Source of the DNA: an uncultured Paracoccaceae bacterium
GTDB taxonomy: Bacteria; Pseudomonadota; Alphaproteobacteria; Rhodobacterales; Rhodobacteraceae
Direction: 5' to 3'
Assembly: GCA_947499725.1 (NCBI GenBank)
Contig: CANMPK010000006.1
Location: forward strand, 40,590 to 104,589
DNA: 64,000 nucleotides
In this document: positions 1 to 8,927 of the stretch, in pieces
How positions within the stretch are numbered: the stretch's first letter is position 1
Layout of the letters: every line of letters begins with the position of its first letter
Position numbers and translations under genes: made by a program
Notes under the pieces: generated by a model
Seen by the model: only the letters and a program-made list of their open reading frames with translations
The model's database searches: none
What the model was told of the DNA's origin: nothing

Positions 1-939
<939 letters not shown>

Positions 940-1014
940 AGGCCATCCTTTGTGGGTGATCGGCGGGGAAAACCGCGCCATGATCAGATGAATTCAAATT
1001 TGAAGGTCGGAGCC

Positions 1015-1040
1015 TTGGGGCGACGCCGTTGCCGCCCCAA
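1015..1040 (-). promoter_or_regulatory. Intercistronic hairpin between the two Nit1C genes
   Basis: The 112-bp gap contains the perfect 8-bp inverted repeat TTGGGGCG (1015-1022) / CGCCCCAA (1033-1040) just after the stop of the MSMEG_0572-family gene. No strong T-run follows on the minus strand, so an mRNA-processing or 3'-stabilising hairpin is more likely than a full terminator. A 12-bp palindrome TTCAAATTTGAA sits at 993-1004, closer to the nitrilase start. Confidence 0.45.
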
Positions 1041-1051
1041 AGCTTCCGGTG

Positions 1052-1534
1052 TTAGACAGTCCAGGTGTCCACGATCACCGCATCGTCGCGGATGTGTAGC
1101 AACTTGAGATCAAGCACATCTTGCGGTGCGATTGGCACGATGCCAGGAAGCAAGGATGGCTCGCCGTGGCCCATAAGCATTTGCAGGGCAAAACGGCAGG
1201 CATAGACTTTGCCGCCCTCTTTCATGAACTTTTTCAAGTTGGCCGAATAGTTCTGCGCGCCCGGAAAGGCTTCGTCGCCCAATGTCGGGAAACCACGTTG
1301 AACACCCAAAGACACACCTGGGCCATAAAGCAGCACAGACGTCTCAAAACCTTTGCGCTGTAGGCGGATGGCCTGAAGGATATTCACCAATCCAATAGAG
1401 CCCTCAAAGGCAACAGAGTGGAAGGTCACAAGTGCTTTCTGGCCTTCTTCGGCCTGTACGTCTTCGAATACTTTCTCTTCGTAGTCCACAAAGAAATCAC
1501 CGTCTTTATGGGCTGGTGTTGTTACCTTTGGCAT
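1052..1534 (-). CDS. MSMEG_0572-family / NitB-like protein of the Nit1C cluster
   Basis: 160-residue soluble protein resembling the MSMEG_0572 'nitrogen starvation response' family (NitB position in described nit1C clusters), with a DsrE-like feel. Visible features are an N-terminal stretch with [13 protein letters not shown], a core [21 protein letters not shown] followed by [19 protein letters not shown], and a short cysteine-containing segment [17 protein letters not shown]. The biochemical role is not established for the family; it is recognised mainly by its constant linkage to Nit6803-type nitrilases. It is the first gene of the minus-strand unit and faces the divergent MocR regulator across about 265 bp. 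The start ATG at 1532-1534 is preceded by CAGGAGAGCG, a good ribosome-binding site. Confidence 0.8.
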   Translation of the reverse strand: MPKVTTPAHKDGDFFVDYEEKVFEDVQAEEGQKALVTFHSVAFEGSIGLVNILQAIRLQRKGFETSVLLYGPGVSLGVQRGFPTLGDEAFPGAQNYSANLKKFMKEGGKVYACRFALQMLMGHGEPSLLPGIVPIAPQDVLDLKLLHIRDDAVIVDTWTV

Positions 1535-1603
1535 TTCGCTCTCCTGTAGTTTGCGGTTGTCTTGCCTTAGGTGTGTCAGGTCATGCGGTAGGCTTCTATT
1601 GGT

Positions 1604-1645
1604 GCGTACAATTATACATACAATGCAATTGTATTGATTGTACGC
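1604..1645. promoter_or_regulatory. Nested TACAAT/ATTGTA inverted repeats, probable MocR operator
   Basis: Between the divergent Nit1C and mocR genes an outer perfect 9-bp pair GCGTACAAT (1604-1612) / ATTGTACGC (1637-1645) encloses an inner perfect pair ATACAAT (1618-1624) / ATTGTAT (1628-1634). The half-site recurs nearer mocR: TATTGATTG at 1632-1640 and again at 1741-1749, and ATACAATG at 1760-1767. Repeated half-sites of this kind are what MocR regulators bind. Assignment to this regulator is inference from position. Confidence 0.55.
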
Positions 1646-1799
1646 TTTTGCTTAACTGCTGTGCGATACCGGATAAAATATGCGAATATTTGGGCTGTAT
1701 TTGTTTTTTTGGCGCTTTACAGGCTTGCTTCTCGCCCTAATATTGATTGCATATTATGCATACAATGTTGGCACTAAGCGCAAGGATGAACGGAGAGCA

Positions 1800-3164
1800 A
1801 TGGAGAATTGGTCGAAAAGAATCGAACAAGCGAGCAAACCGCGGTATTTGGCGATTGCCGATTGTATTGCGCAGGACATGAAGGATCGTGTGTTGTTACC
1901 CGGTGATCGGTTGCCGCCGCAGCGGCGGCTTGCCGACATGATTGGCGTTGATTTCACAACCGTTTCACGTGGCTATACCGAAGCGATCAGTCGCGGACTT
2001 GTTGAATCACATGTTGGGCGTGGCACCTTTGTGTTGCCCCAGCACAATATCAACGGTGCCAGCGATGAACGCCGCGCGATGGCGAATGATCTCACCATGA
2101 ATGCGCCGCCCGAACCCACGGATCCTGATCTTATCGAACGCATGCGCTTAGGGCTTTCTGCCGTGTCCGAAGATCTCTTGCATCTGCTGCGCTATCAAGC
2201 ACCGATGGGCGGCGATGTCGACAAAGAAGCGGCGTCGATCTGGCTGTCTATGCGTGGGTTGGTGCCCAATCTGGATCGCGTGTCGGTCACCCCTGGGGCA
2301 CATGCCACGATGCTCGCGATCCTCACTGTTTTGGCGCGCCCTGGTGATTGCATTTTGTGCGAAGATATTACCTATGCGGGCTTCAAAAAGATCGCGGCGC
2401 AGCTGGGTCTTGAACTGATTGGTTTGCCGATGGACAAGGATGGCATTTTGCCAGACGCCCTCGAAGAGGCCATTCACCGCCATGGTCCAAAAGCGCTTTA
2501 TCTTAATCCGACCTTGCACAATCCGACCACTATGATTGTGCCTCAACATCGCCGCCTTGAGATTGCCAAGGTGATCAACCGCCACAGTCTTCCGCTGATT
2601 GAGGACGATGCCTATGGGTTTGTTCTACCTGATGCGCCGCCTCCGATGGCAACCAGCGCGCCTGAGTTGACGTGGTACATCGGGGGGCTTGCGAAGTGCA
2701 TTGGCGCGGGGTTGCGTCTTGCCTATACCGTCACTCCCAATGCGAGGGCCAATTTCGCCCTTGAAAATGGTATTCGTGCCGTATCAGGCATGTCTTCGCC
2801 GGTGTGTATGGCGCTTGCGACCCGCTGGGTTCTAGATGGCACGGCGGATCAAATTCGACGCTATATTCGCAAAGAAAGCGCCATCCGTCAGGAAATCGCC
2901 GCGCAGGAAATCACCGAGGCCGAGTTTTGGTCACACCCGCATGCATTTAATATCTGGCTGCGGCTCCCCGAGAACGTGAGCTGTGCGACGTTGATGTCCC
3001 ATATGTCCAACCACGAGATCGGCATTGCCCCTGAAAACGCGTTTCGCACCGCGGGGATACATGACCAAAACGTGCGCATTTGTCTTGGCGGGCGTATTCA
3101 ACGCGAAACTCTGCCAAAGCTTCTGTCCCATCTCAATAATCAAATTTGGCAGCTCAGCCAGTGA
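1800..3164 (+). CDS. MocR-type GntR/aminotransferase-fusion transcriptional regulator
   Basis: 454-residue MocR protein: an N-terminal GntR winged helix (about residues 12-80, RYLAIADCIAQDMKD through LPPQRRLADMIGVDFTTVSRGY to GRGTFVLP), then a fold-type I aminotransferase-like domain. PLP-site features are present: GAHATMLAIL, LNPTLHNPTT, LPLIEDDAYG and the presumed Schiff-base Lys299 in GGLAKCIGAGLR. The ORF track starts at 1680, but the ATG at 1800 follows CGGAGAGCA and begins at the usual MocR N-terminus; the extra 40 residues would be an unusual hydrophobic stretch encoded by operator-like DNA. It is divergent from the Nit1C genes and probably regulates them, possibly sensing an amino compound. 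Described Pseudomonas nit1C clusters instead carry a sigma-54-dependent activator. Confidence 0.88.
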   Translation: MENWSKRIEQASKPRYLAIADCIAQDMKDRVLLPGDRLPPQRRLADMIGVDFTTVSRGYTEAISRGLVESHVGRGTFVLPQHNINGASDERRAMANDLTMNAPPEPTDPDLIERMRLGLSAVSEDLLHLLRYQAPMGGDVDKEAASIWLSMRGLVPNLDRVSVTPGAHATMLAILTVLARPGDCILCEDITYAGFKKIAAQLGLELIGLPMDKDGILPDALEEAIHRHGPKALYLNPTLHNPTTMIVPQHRRLEIAKVINRHSLPLIEDDAYGFVLPDAPPPMATSAPELTWYIGGLAKCIGAGLRLAYTVTPNARANFALENGIRAVSGMSSPVCMALATRWVLDGTADQIRRYIRKESAIRQEIAAQEITEAEFWSHPHAFNIWLRLPENVSCATLMSHMSNHEIGIAPENAFRTAGIHDQNVRICLGGRIQRETLPKLLSHLNNQIWQLSQ

Positions 3165-3253
3165 TGCGGCTTGGAGGGTGTCTTGGCGACGGCTCAATCA
3201 ATTTAGCTCAAAACATCACTATAGCATCTAGAAGGTGTTGTGACTGATTTTGA

Positions 3254-3538
3254 TCAAATTCGGGCTTGCTTGTCTCCGTGGCTGATGGCAGGAGCGATCC
3301 GCTCTAAGAGAGAGTTTGCCGCTTGCGAAAGCCTGAGAAAAGGTTCCTGTGCACTTGCAAGATGGTGGCGCAGGGGTTCCTTCAGCGGTGAAGATAGTTG
3401 CGATGATGAGTGCGGACTGTCCGAGATTGTATGCGTTGAAAATATCTTCACCACGGCGTCTTCCTCCGGACAGATGATCGGCTCTCTGATCTTGAGGGGC
3501 TGGTGGTCAAGTTTGTATCCGAAATTCCGGCCACCACC
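3254..3538 (-). pseudogene. Possible serine-recombinase gene fragment (uncertain)
   Basis: The 558-bp gap between mocR and aapJ holds no convincing intact gene. In one minus-strand frame, after an in-frame TAA, 94 codons read GGGRNFGYKLDHQPLKI.. then CPEEDAVVKIF.., which loosely resembles the 'PFGY(K/R)LD...EEAxxVxxIF' segment of large serine recombinases. The following sequence does not clearly continue that family and no catalytic N-terminal domain is present. If correct, this is a decayed integration gene at the left border of the catabolic island. It could equally be chance similarity. The overlapping plus-strand ORF 3240-3563 shows nothing recognisable. Confidence 0.2.
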
Positions 3539-3665
3539 TTATTTAGGAACTTCCACACAATGATGTGCCTTTCATTTTAGGCGATATGCGGTTGTTTTGG
3601 GCAAATTGATAATTCGAAAGCTGATACTCATTTAAAATTGTTGACTCGATGAATTGGCCTCGTCA

Positions 3666-3701
3666 TGCTGTATGTCAATACATATGTGCTGACATACAGC
3701 A
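3666..3701. promoter_or_regulatory. Perfect 12-bp inverted repeat upstream of aapJ (operator)
   Basis: TGCTGTATGTCA (3666-3677) and TGACATACAGCA (3690-3701) are exact reverse complements separated by 12 nt, ending 21 bp before the aapJ ATG and just before its ribosome-binding site AAGGAG. A 12+12 perfect dyad with a one-turn spacer fits a dimeric repressor/activator site better than a terminator, because no T-run follows. The only regulator genes near the island are the IclR protein at 12563 and the MocR protein at 1800. Which one binds here is unknown. Confidence 0.65.
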
Positions 3702-3722
3702 CAAACAACAAGGAGTGAAATC

Positions 3723-4760
3723 ATGAAAAAGAATACGACACTTGCAATTGCAGTGGGTCTTGCGGGCGCAGCCTTGGCTCCAACTGCATCATTCGCGCAG
3801 AGCGCGACGGTTCAGCAGATTATGGATCGCGGGACTATGTTGTGCTCTGGCCACAACGGTAGCTACTTCGGTTTTGTCGAAGTGAACGACAAGAACGAAT
3901 GGAAGGGTCTTGATATCGACCTTTGCCGTGCAATGACCACCGCGATTCTTGGTGATCCAGACAAGGCGCAAATTGTGCCGCTTAGCTGGGCCCAACGTTT
4001 CCCTGCACTTCAGTCCGGCGATGTCGATATCATTATTAAGGCGACAGGTTGGACAATGGGCCGCGATACAGAGCTTGGTCTTCAGTTCAGCTTGCCTTAC
4101 TTCTTTGGTGGGACACAGTTCATGGTCCACGGTGATCTGGGTATCTCGGACTCGTCCGGCCTCGAAGGCGGTACCGTTTGTGTTGAAGCGGGTACAACGA
4201 TTGAACGTATTTCCGCAAACTACCTTCAGACCGCTGGCGTTGAGCACACCATGGTGTCCTACGAAAGCGCGGCTGAACTTCGTGCGGCATATCTTGCAAA
4301 TCGCTGTGATGCCTTTGCGGGTTGGGGCCCAAGTCTGGCGGTTCTACGCGCGACCGAACTCGATAACCCAGACGCACACGTCATTCTGAATGACCAACTC
4401 TCGAGCGAGCCAATCGCAGCAGCAATGCGTCAAGGCGATGAAGGTTTCGTTGATATGGCGAACTGGACAATCGCGGCGCTTTTGATTGCCGAAGAAGAAG
4501 GCGTCACCTCTGCGAATGTCGAAGAAATGGCCGCAACACCTCCGAACCCTAAGGTGGCACGCCTTCTTGGTGTTGAACCGGGAATGGGCGAGCGTCTTGG
4601 CATCCGTGATACTTGGGCGCGTGAAATGATCGCAGCAGTTGGTAACTTCGGTGAAATCTACGATCGAAACCTCGGTTCTGAAAGCCCGTACAATCTTGAG
4701 CGTGGCTTGAACAATCTCTGGAGCCACGGCGGCGTTCTTTACGCTCCGATCCTTGACTAA
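3723..4760 (+). CDS. aapJ: Polar amino-acid ABC transporter, periplasmic binding protein
   Basis: 345-residue solute-binding protein of the AapJ/BztA type (general L-amino-acid / Glu-Gln-Asp-Asn class) delivering substrate to the AapQM permease. The N-terminus MKKNTTLAIAVGLAGAALAPTASFAQS is a clear Sec signal peptide with cleavage after SFAQ. The SBP_bac_3 fold follows, with VNDKNEWKGLDIDLCRA, WAQRFPALQSGDVDII and GTTIERISANYLQ. Length matches AapJ (about 340). It has a strong AAGGAG Shine-Dalgarno sequence and is the first gene after a perfect inverted-repeat operator. aapQ and aapM follow directly, but the ATPase is absent here and is found at 21951. The actual ligand may be unusual given the sulfur and hydantoinase genes of the island. 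Confidence 0.9.
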   Translation: MKKNTTLAIAVGLAGAALAPTASFAQSATVQQIMDRGTMLCSGHNGSYFGFVEVNDKNEWKGLDIDLCRAMTTAILGDPDKAQIVPLSWAQRFPALQSGDVDIIIKATGWTMGRDTELGLQFSLPYFFGGTQFMVHGDLGISDSSGLEGGTVCVEAGTTIERISANYLQTAGVEHTMVSYESAAELRAAYLANRCDAFAGWGPSLAVLRATELDNPDAHVILNDQLSSEPIAAAMRQGDEGFVDMANWTIAALLIAEEEGVTSANVEEMAATPPNPKVARLLGVEPGMGERLGIRDTWAREMIAAVGNFGEIYDRNLGSESPYNLERGLNNLWSHGGVLYAPILD

Positions 4761-4817
4761 ACAGTATATGGACCGCCCAATCGATATTGGGCGGTTCACT
4801 TATATTTGGGGGCTAAT

Positions 4818-5954
4818 ATGACGACAACAGAAGTGCTTCGAAAGAAGAGTAGACAGCGAAAAATTACGATACAAGTATTGCTTGTTATCATCTCAATCAT
4901 AGCGATTTGGGGGGCAGTGAGCAGTGCCCAAGTCAACCTTGCTGCGCTAGGAATTACGAACGGTTTTGGGTTTTTAGATCGCAGTACAGGCTGGGACTAC
5001 AGCTTTTCTCTGGTCGAGCGATCCATCAATGATCCCTATTCAAAGACTTTGGTAATAGGATTTCAAAATACGATTTTCGTCGGTTTTATTTCCATCTTTT
5101 TTGCAACGATTTTTGGCTTCATCATCGGAACTGGACGCGATTCATCCCATCCTGGCGTGAAGGCCGCCGCAACAGTTTTTGTTCAAACGTTCCGTAATAT
5201 TCCTTTGATTTTGCAAGGCGTTTTCCTTTACTCAGTTCTCATACATTTCCCAGGACCGCGCCAATCCATGTCATTCGCTGACAGTGTATTTTTGTCAAAT
5301 CGTGGGCTTATGTTGCCAGGCTTAAATGTATCGCCTAGCGTCGCGGTCGCTTTGATTTTGGCCATAGCTAGCGTGGCTGTGCTTTTGGTGTGGAGAAAGG
5401 TGCCTTTGCTGCGTGGTTTGATAATTTGGATTGCTGCGGCCATCTCGATGTCTGTGATTGTTGCGTTTGTGATGCGTCCCGAGGGTGAGCCGTTGTTGTC
5501 AATCCCATCATTGAAAGGGCTTCGATTTAATGGGGGCATAACCGTTTCTATTGAACTCGTAGCGATGATCACAGCGATCACATTGTACGGAAGTGCGTAT
5601 ATCGCAGAAGTTGTGCGCGGTGGCCTCAAACAAGTGCCCAGTGGTTTGATTGAAGCGGGGCAGGCTGTGGGACTAACACAAGGTCAAATTTGGCACCGCA
5701 TCAAGATGCCCATGTCGCTACGCAGCATCATTCCGCCATTGGGCAATCAGTGGATTTTCATCATGAAAGCCACCACCATCGGTATCGCTATTGGCTTTAG
5801 TGATATGTTCTACATTGTATCGAATTCCATTACGCAATCTGGGCAGACGCTTGAACTTATCTTCTTGTTGATGGCGGCGTTTCTTACCGTGAATTTTTCA
5901 ATCTCAATTTTTACGAATTGGTTGAACAATCGACTAAAGCTAAAGGCACACTAA
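4818..5954 (+). CDS. aapQ: Polar amino-acid ABC transporter permease AapQ-like
   Basis: 378-residue inner-membrane permease. After a basic N-terminus (RKKSRQRK) and a first membrane segment come a periplasmic loop, several hydrophobic spans and the conserved cytoplasmic EAA loop: GGLKQVPSGLIEAG followed by AVGLTQGQIWHRIKMP. The long N-terminal part and total size (near 400) match AapQ/BztB rather than the short HisQ-type permeases. The ORF track starts at a TTG (4806), but the ATG at 4818 follows TTGGGGGC and is preferred. It lies 57 bp after aapJ and 1 bp before aapM, so the three genes form one operon. Confidence 0.9.
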   Translation: MTTTEVLRKKSRQRKITIQVLLVIISIIAIWGAVSSAQVNLAALGITNGFGFLDRSTGWDYSFSLVERSINDPYSKTLVIGFQNTIFVGFISIFFATIFGFIIGTGRDSSHPGVKAAATVFVQTFRNIPLILQGVFLYSVLIHFPGPRQSMSFADSVFLSNRGLMLPGLNVSPSVAVALILAIASVAVLLVWRKVPLLRGLIIWIAAAISMSVIVAFVMRPEGEPLLSIPSLKGLRFNGGITVSIELVAMITAITLYGSAYIAEVVRGGLKQVPSGLIEAGQAVGLTQGQIWHRIKMPMSLRSIIPPLGNQWIFIMKATTIGIAIGFSDMFYIVSNSITQSGQTLELIFLLMAAFLTVNFSISIFTNWLNNRLKLKAH

Positions 5955-5955
5955 G

Positions 5956-7038
5956 ATGGCACATACTCAAAAATTATCTCCCAACCGCTTTCACGCCTAT
6001 ATGGCGTCTTTCTCAAAACGCGCTTTCGGGACCCCATCTGCAGCAGTTTTGTCCATCGTCATTTTTGGCGCTCTCGGGTATTGGACTTGGCTTGCGGTTG
6101 ATTGGGCCATTTTTCGAGCGGTGTGGTCCGCCGAAAATGTTGCCCACTGTACCGAAGAGGCGGGTGCCTGTTGGTCTGTGATTGATGCGCGCCATCGCCT
6201 GATCCTCTTCGGTCTTTATCCCTATGAGGAACATTGGCGATCTACATTTGCTTGCCTGTCCATTATTGCGACAGTGATCATTTCTTGTTTTCCGGCCACC
6301 TGGACGGCGAAGCGACTCACAAGCCTTTGGGTGGCAGGATTTGCTGCATATTATCTCCTGATGGAAGGGAGCTTGCTGGGCCTTGCGCAGGTTACAACGG
6401 ATGGGTGGGGCGGGCTTTCCCTCACGTTATTTCTGTTTGCGTCTGTTGTTCTATTGGGCATGCCTATGGGGCTTGGCTTGGCGTTGATGCGCCGCTCTGA
6501 GATGCCTGTTGTGCGTAGCTTTGCGGTGATCGTGATCGATACAATTCGTTCATTGCCTCTTTTGACTACACTGTTTACCGCGGCTGTCGTCGTTCCAATC
6601 CTTTTGCCAAGCTGGCTTGAAGGTGACAAGATTTGGCGCGTTATCATCGCGTTTTCTTTGTTCTTTGGCTGTTATCAGGCCGAAGTTTTCAGAGGCGGTT
6701 TTCAGGCCATTCCGAAAGGGCAATTCGAAGCCGGCAAGGCCCTTGGTATAGGGTATTGGAAGATCATGGCGCGCATCATTTTGCCGCAAGTGTTCCGCCA
6801 TGCTTTGCCAAGTACCATCAATATGGTTGTTGTGACGTTTAAAGAGACAGCCATCGTGATCATCATCGGCTTCTTTGATGTACTGGCATCGGCCAAGGCT
6901 GCTTTCGGGACAGGCGAGTGGGCGCCGCATTACATGGAGGTCTATGTCTTTGTCGGTGCGATATATTGGACATTCATCTTTTCGCTCGGCCAGTATGGCG
7001 AGTATTTGAAAGGAAGAATGGCCTTATCGACGCACTAG
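5956..7038 (+). CDS. aapM: Polar amino-acid ABC transporter permease AapM-like
   Basis: 360-residue second permease. It has the AapM/BztC layout: an N-terminal membrane helix, a Trp/Cys-containing periplasmic stretch (CTEEAGACWSV), an LFGLYPYEEHWR motif and C-terminal spans carrying the EAA loop GGFQAIPKGQFEAGKALG then YWKIMARIILPQ. It forms the heterodimeric channel with AapQ and would need an AapP-type ATPase, which in this window is only at 21951. The start follows the aapQ stop by one base (translational coupling). A strong bidirectional terminator follows at 7058. Confidence 0.9.
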   Translation: MAHTQKLSPNRFHAYMASFSKRAFGTPSAAVLSIVIFGALGYWTWLAVDWAIFRAVWSAENVAHCTEEAGACWSVIDARHRLILFGLYPYEEHWRSTFACLSIIATVIISCFPATWTAKRLTSLWVAGFAAYYLLMEGSLLGLAQVTTDGWGGLSLTLFLFASVVLLGMPMGLGLALMRRSEMPVVRSFAVIVIDTIRSLPLLTTLFTAAVVVPILLPSWLEGDKIWRVIIAFSLFFGCYQAEVFRGGFQAIPKGQFEAGKALGIGYWKIMARIILPQVFRHALPSTINMVVVTFKETAIVIIIGFFDVLASAKAAFGTGEWAPHYMEVYVFVGAIYWTFIFSLGQYGEYLKGRMALSTH

Positions 7039-7057
7039 CGACCTAGGAGGTGCAAAG

Positions 7058-7095
7058 AAAAGGGGCGAAGAGGTAAAACCCGCTTCGCCCCTTTT
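7058..7095. terminator. Bidirectional rho-independent terminator between aapM and the small membrane gene
   Basis: AAAAGGGGCGAAG (7058-7070) and CTTCGCCCCTTTT (7083-7095) are perfectly complementary over 13 bp with a 12-nt loop. An A-run on one side and a T-run on the other let it work for both convergent genes. Confidence 0.9.
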
Positions 7096-7117
7096 CTATT
7101 GGATCAAGTGTTGGGTA

Positions 7118-7333
7118 TTACGAATTCAAATATCCAGCAATGAGTGCAACAAAGGCCCCGATGTGCACGACCATCAGCGCTCGGTCCCTCCACATAAATC
7201 CAACGACAAACCACAGCACGATACCGATGACAAAGGCCGCAATATTCCACGGCACGATATTCATCCCCGTCAAGGCATATCCAATAAGTTGCACGACCGT
7301 CGCAATCCATTTGATCACATCTACGCGTTCCAT
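7118..7333 (-). CDS. Small membrane protein next to the persulfide dioxygenase
   Basis: 71-residue hydrophobic protein, starting MERVDVIKWIATVVQLIGYA and ending AGYLNS. Two to three membrane helices are evident: residues about 8-26, 28-48 (PWNIAAFVIGIVLWFVVGF) and 52-69, with WRDRALMVVHI between the last two. I suspect it matches a small roseobacter family of unknown function (DUF6552-like), but this cannot be verified here. It is the last gene of the minus-strand operon metC-like / VOC / persulfide dioxygenase, 30 bp after the dioxygenase stop. That position suggests a membrane role in the sulfur branch, for example an anchor or a small transport or redox accessory. No function is known. Confidence 0.7.
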   Translation of the reverse strand: MERVDVIKWIATVVQLIGYALTGMNIVPWNIAAFVIGIVLWFVVGFMWRDRALMVVHIGAFVALIAGYLNS

Positions 7334-7363
7334 ATCTTTACTCTTTCGTTATTTCGTTAGGGA

Positions 7364-8248
7364 TCACAACGCATCAATTGGCACAGTAAGCGTCATGTTA
7401 CCGTCTTTATCTTTGGGAACTTCGCCGGCGCGCATATTGACTTGGAGCGACGGAATAATCAGTTTTGGCATGCCAAGGGTCGCGTCGCGGGCTTCGCGCA
7501 TGGAGACGAACTCTTCACGAGACGCCCCTTCACCAACATGGATATTCGCTTTCTTTTGTGCGCCGATGGTCGTCTCCCAACGGATTGCGCGCCCATTGGG
7601 GCCGTAGTCGTGACATACAAACAGTCGCATTTCTTCAGGGAGAGCAAGAACGCGTTCGATTGAATCGAACAACTCACCGGCATCGCCTCCAGGAAAATCC
7701 GCCCGCGCGGACCCGCCATCTGGCATGAATAATGTATCACCCGTAAAGACCGCATCCCCTATGACATGCACCATACAGGCCGGCGTATGTCCGGGCGTAT
7801 GCATGGCAAAACAAGTCATTTTTCCGACATTATAAACCTGATTGTCCGTGAACAGACAGTCGAACTGTGTGCCGTCCCGTTGGAATTCGGTGCCAGCATT
7901 AAAGATCTTTCCAAAGGTTTCTTGCACAGTCAGGATATGTTCACCGATCCCGATTTTACCGCCCAGTTTTTTCTGTATATAGGGCGCGCCAGATAGGTGA
8001 TCTGCGTGAACATGTGTTTCAATAATCCATTCAAGTCTAAGCCCGCGTTCGGTTATGAATGCGATGATCTGATCCGCGGTATCAAAGCTGAGGCGTGCAG
8101 CCGCGTAATCAAATTGCATGACAGCATCAATGACCGCGCAAGACGTGCTTGCGGGGTCTTTGATGACATAGCTTATTGTGTTGGACTGCGCATCGAAGAA
8201 TGCCGTTACGTCTGGCTTTTGATCCAGAGATGCAATTGGATGTTCCAT
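7364..8248 (-). CDS. MBL-fold persulfide (sulfur) dioxygenase-like protein, Blh/ETHE1 family
   Basis: 294-residue metallo-beta-lactamase-fold protein predicted to oxidise glutathione persulfide (GSSH + O2 to GSH + sulfite) in the cytoplasm. The metal-binding THVHADHLSG motif (His79, His81, Asp83, His84), the later GHTPACMVHV and FTGDTLFMPDGGSARADFPGG blocks and the CHDYGPNGR motif are typical of Blh/persulfide dioxygenases rather than glyoxalase II. It sits 15 bp after the VOC gene in a four-gene minus-strand unit beginning with a C-S lyase-like PLP enzyme. A rhodanese (13392) and a SulP transporter (22733) in the same island complete a sulfide-disposal route. Roseobacters often carry a BigR repressor with this gene; none is seen here. 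Confidence 0.85.
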   Translation of the reverse strand: MEHPIASLDQKPDVTAFFDAQSNTISYVIKDPASTSCAVIDAVMQFDYAAARLSFDTADQIIAFITERGLRLEWIIETHVHADHLSGAPYIQKKLGGKIGIGEHILTVQETFGKIFNAGTEFQRDGTQFDCLFTDNQVYNVGKMTCFAMHTPGHTPACMVHVIGDAVFTGDTLFMPDGGSARADFPGGDAGELFDSIERVLALPEEMRLFVCHDYGPNGRAIRWETTIGAQKKANIHVGEGASREEFVSMREARDATLGMPKLIIPSLQVNMRAGEVPKDKDGNMTLTVPIDAL

Positions 8249-8263
8249 GCCCGTCTTCCTTTT

Positions 8264-8902
8264 CTAATCGAGAGTTACAGCGCCTTTTGGTGTACTTAGA
8301 TCAAAGGACAACGCGGCGGGGCCCTCGCTGACATTGGCCAAGTGATCGACCTTGAGTGCTTTCAAAACTTCCAACAGTTCAGACGGGTTTGGGTGGGCCA
8401 ATTGAACCTTGTCCAAGGTCACGCCCAAATCTTGTTGGCCTGTGCTTGGATGGGGCCCTGGCGACCATTCGATGAACGCAGGCAACAAACCTCCCATCGG
8501 CAAGCTTCCGTCTTTTGGTACAGTCAAACGCCATGAGCGATCACCGCGCGTGAACAGTACCACTTCGCCCAGATCCACGGGGCTCGCGGCGATGACCGCA
8601 TCCAGATCGTCGGTCCCAACGACCCAGCACAATGCACGAGGACGGGTTTTTAGGCGGGCTTGGGTGGCACGGTCATCCAGCGTGAACCAACGTACCCGTC
8701 CTGGATCGGCTGGTGCGTCGGGATCGATCGCGATAAGTTCAAAGAAGCTCTCGTTGCCTGATTGCATCACACAATTATGCGTGCTCATCGCGTCGTGTTT
8801 GCCGCCGCGTGGAACTTCGACGCCAAGGACGTCCTTCAGGCTTTCGATACCTTGCTCCAAGCTGTCGGCGCCAATCGCAAAGTGGTCAATTTTGTTGTGC
8901 AT
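8264..8902 (-). CDS. VOC-superfamily (glyoxalase-like domain) protein
   Basis: 212-residue cytoplasmic protein of the vicinal-oxygen-chelate superfamily, glyoxalase_3-like type. The N-terminus KIDHFAIGADSLEQGIESL is the usual betaalphabeta start with the metal-ligand His, and HNCVMQSGNESFFELIAIDP carries a typical C-terminal Glu ligand. A second, weaker half begins near LGVTLDKVQLAHPNP. Members of this group are isomerases, lyases or dioxygenases of small organic acids and cannot be assigned from sequence. It lies between the PLP lyase (25 bp) and the persulfide dioxygenase (15 bp) in one operon, so it may act on a thiol adduct or an intermediate of the sulfur branch. Confidence 0.8.
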   Translation of the reverse strand: MHNKIDHFAIGADSLEQGIESLKDVLGVEVPRGGKHDAMSTHNCVMQSGNESFFELIAIDPDAPADPGRVRWFTLDDRATQARLKTRPRALCWVVGTDDLDAVIAASPVDLGEVVLFTRGDRSWRLTVPKDGSLPMGGLLPAFIEWSPGPHPSTGQQDLGVTLDKVQLAHPNPSELLEVLKALKVDHLANVSEGPAALSFDLSTPKGAVTLD

Positions 8903-8927
8903 TTGGGCACTCCGTTTTGATGGTAAA

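Noticed and set aside
1680-1799. 40-codon N-terminal extension of the MocR ORF
   Set aside because: It lies in repeat-rich operator DNA, would place a hydrophobic helix before the GntR domain, and the ATG at 1800 has a proper ribosome-binding site.
3240-3563. 107-codon plus-strand ORF between mocR and aapJ
   Set aside because: Composition looks random, with no motif, membrane segment or operon partner. The opposite strand gave a slightly better, still weak, recombinase resemblance.
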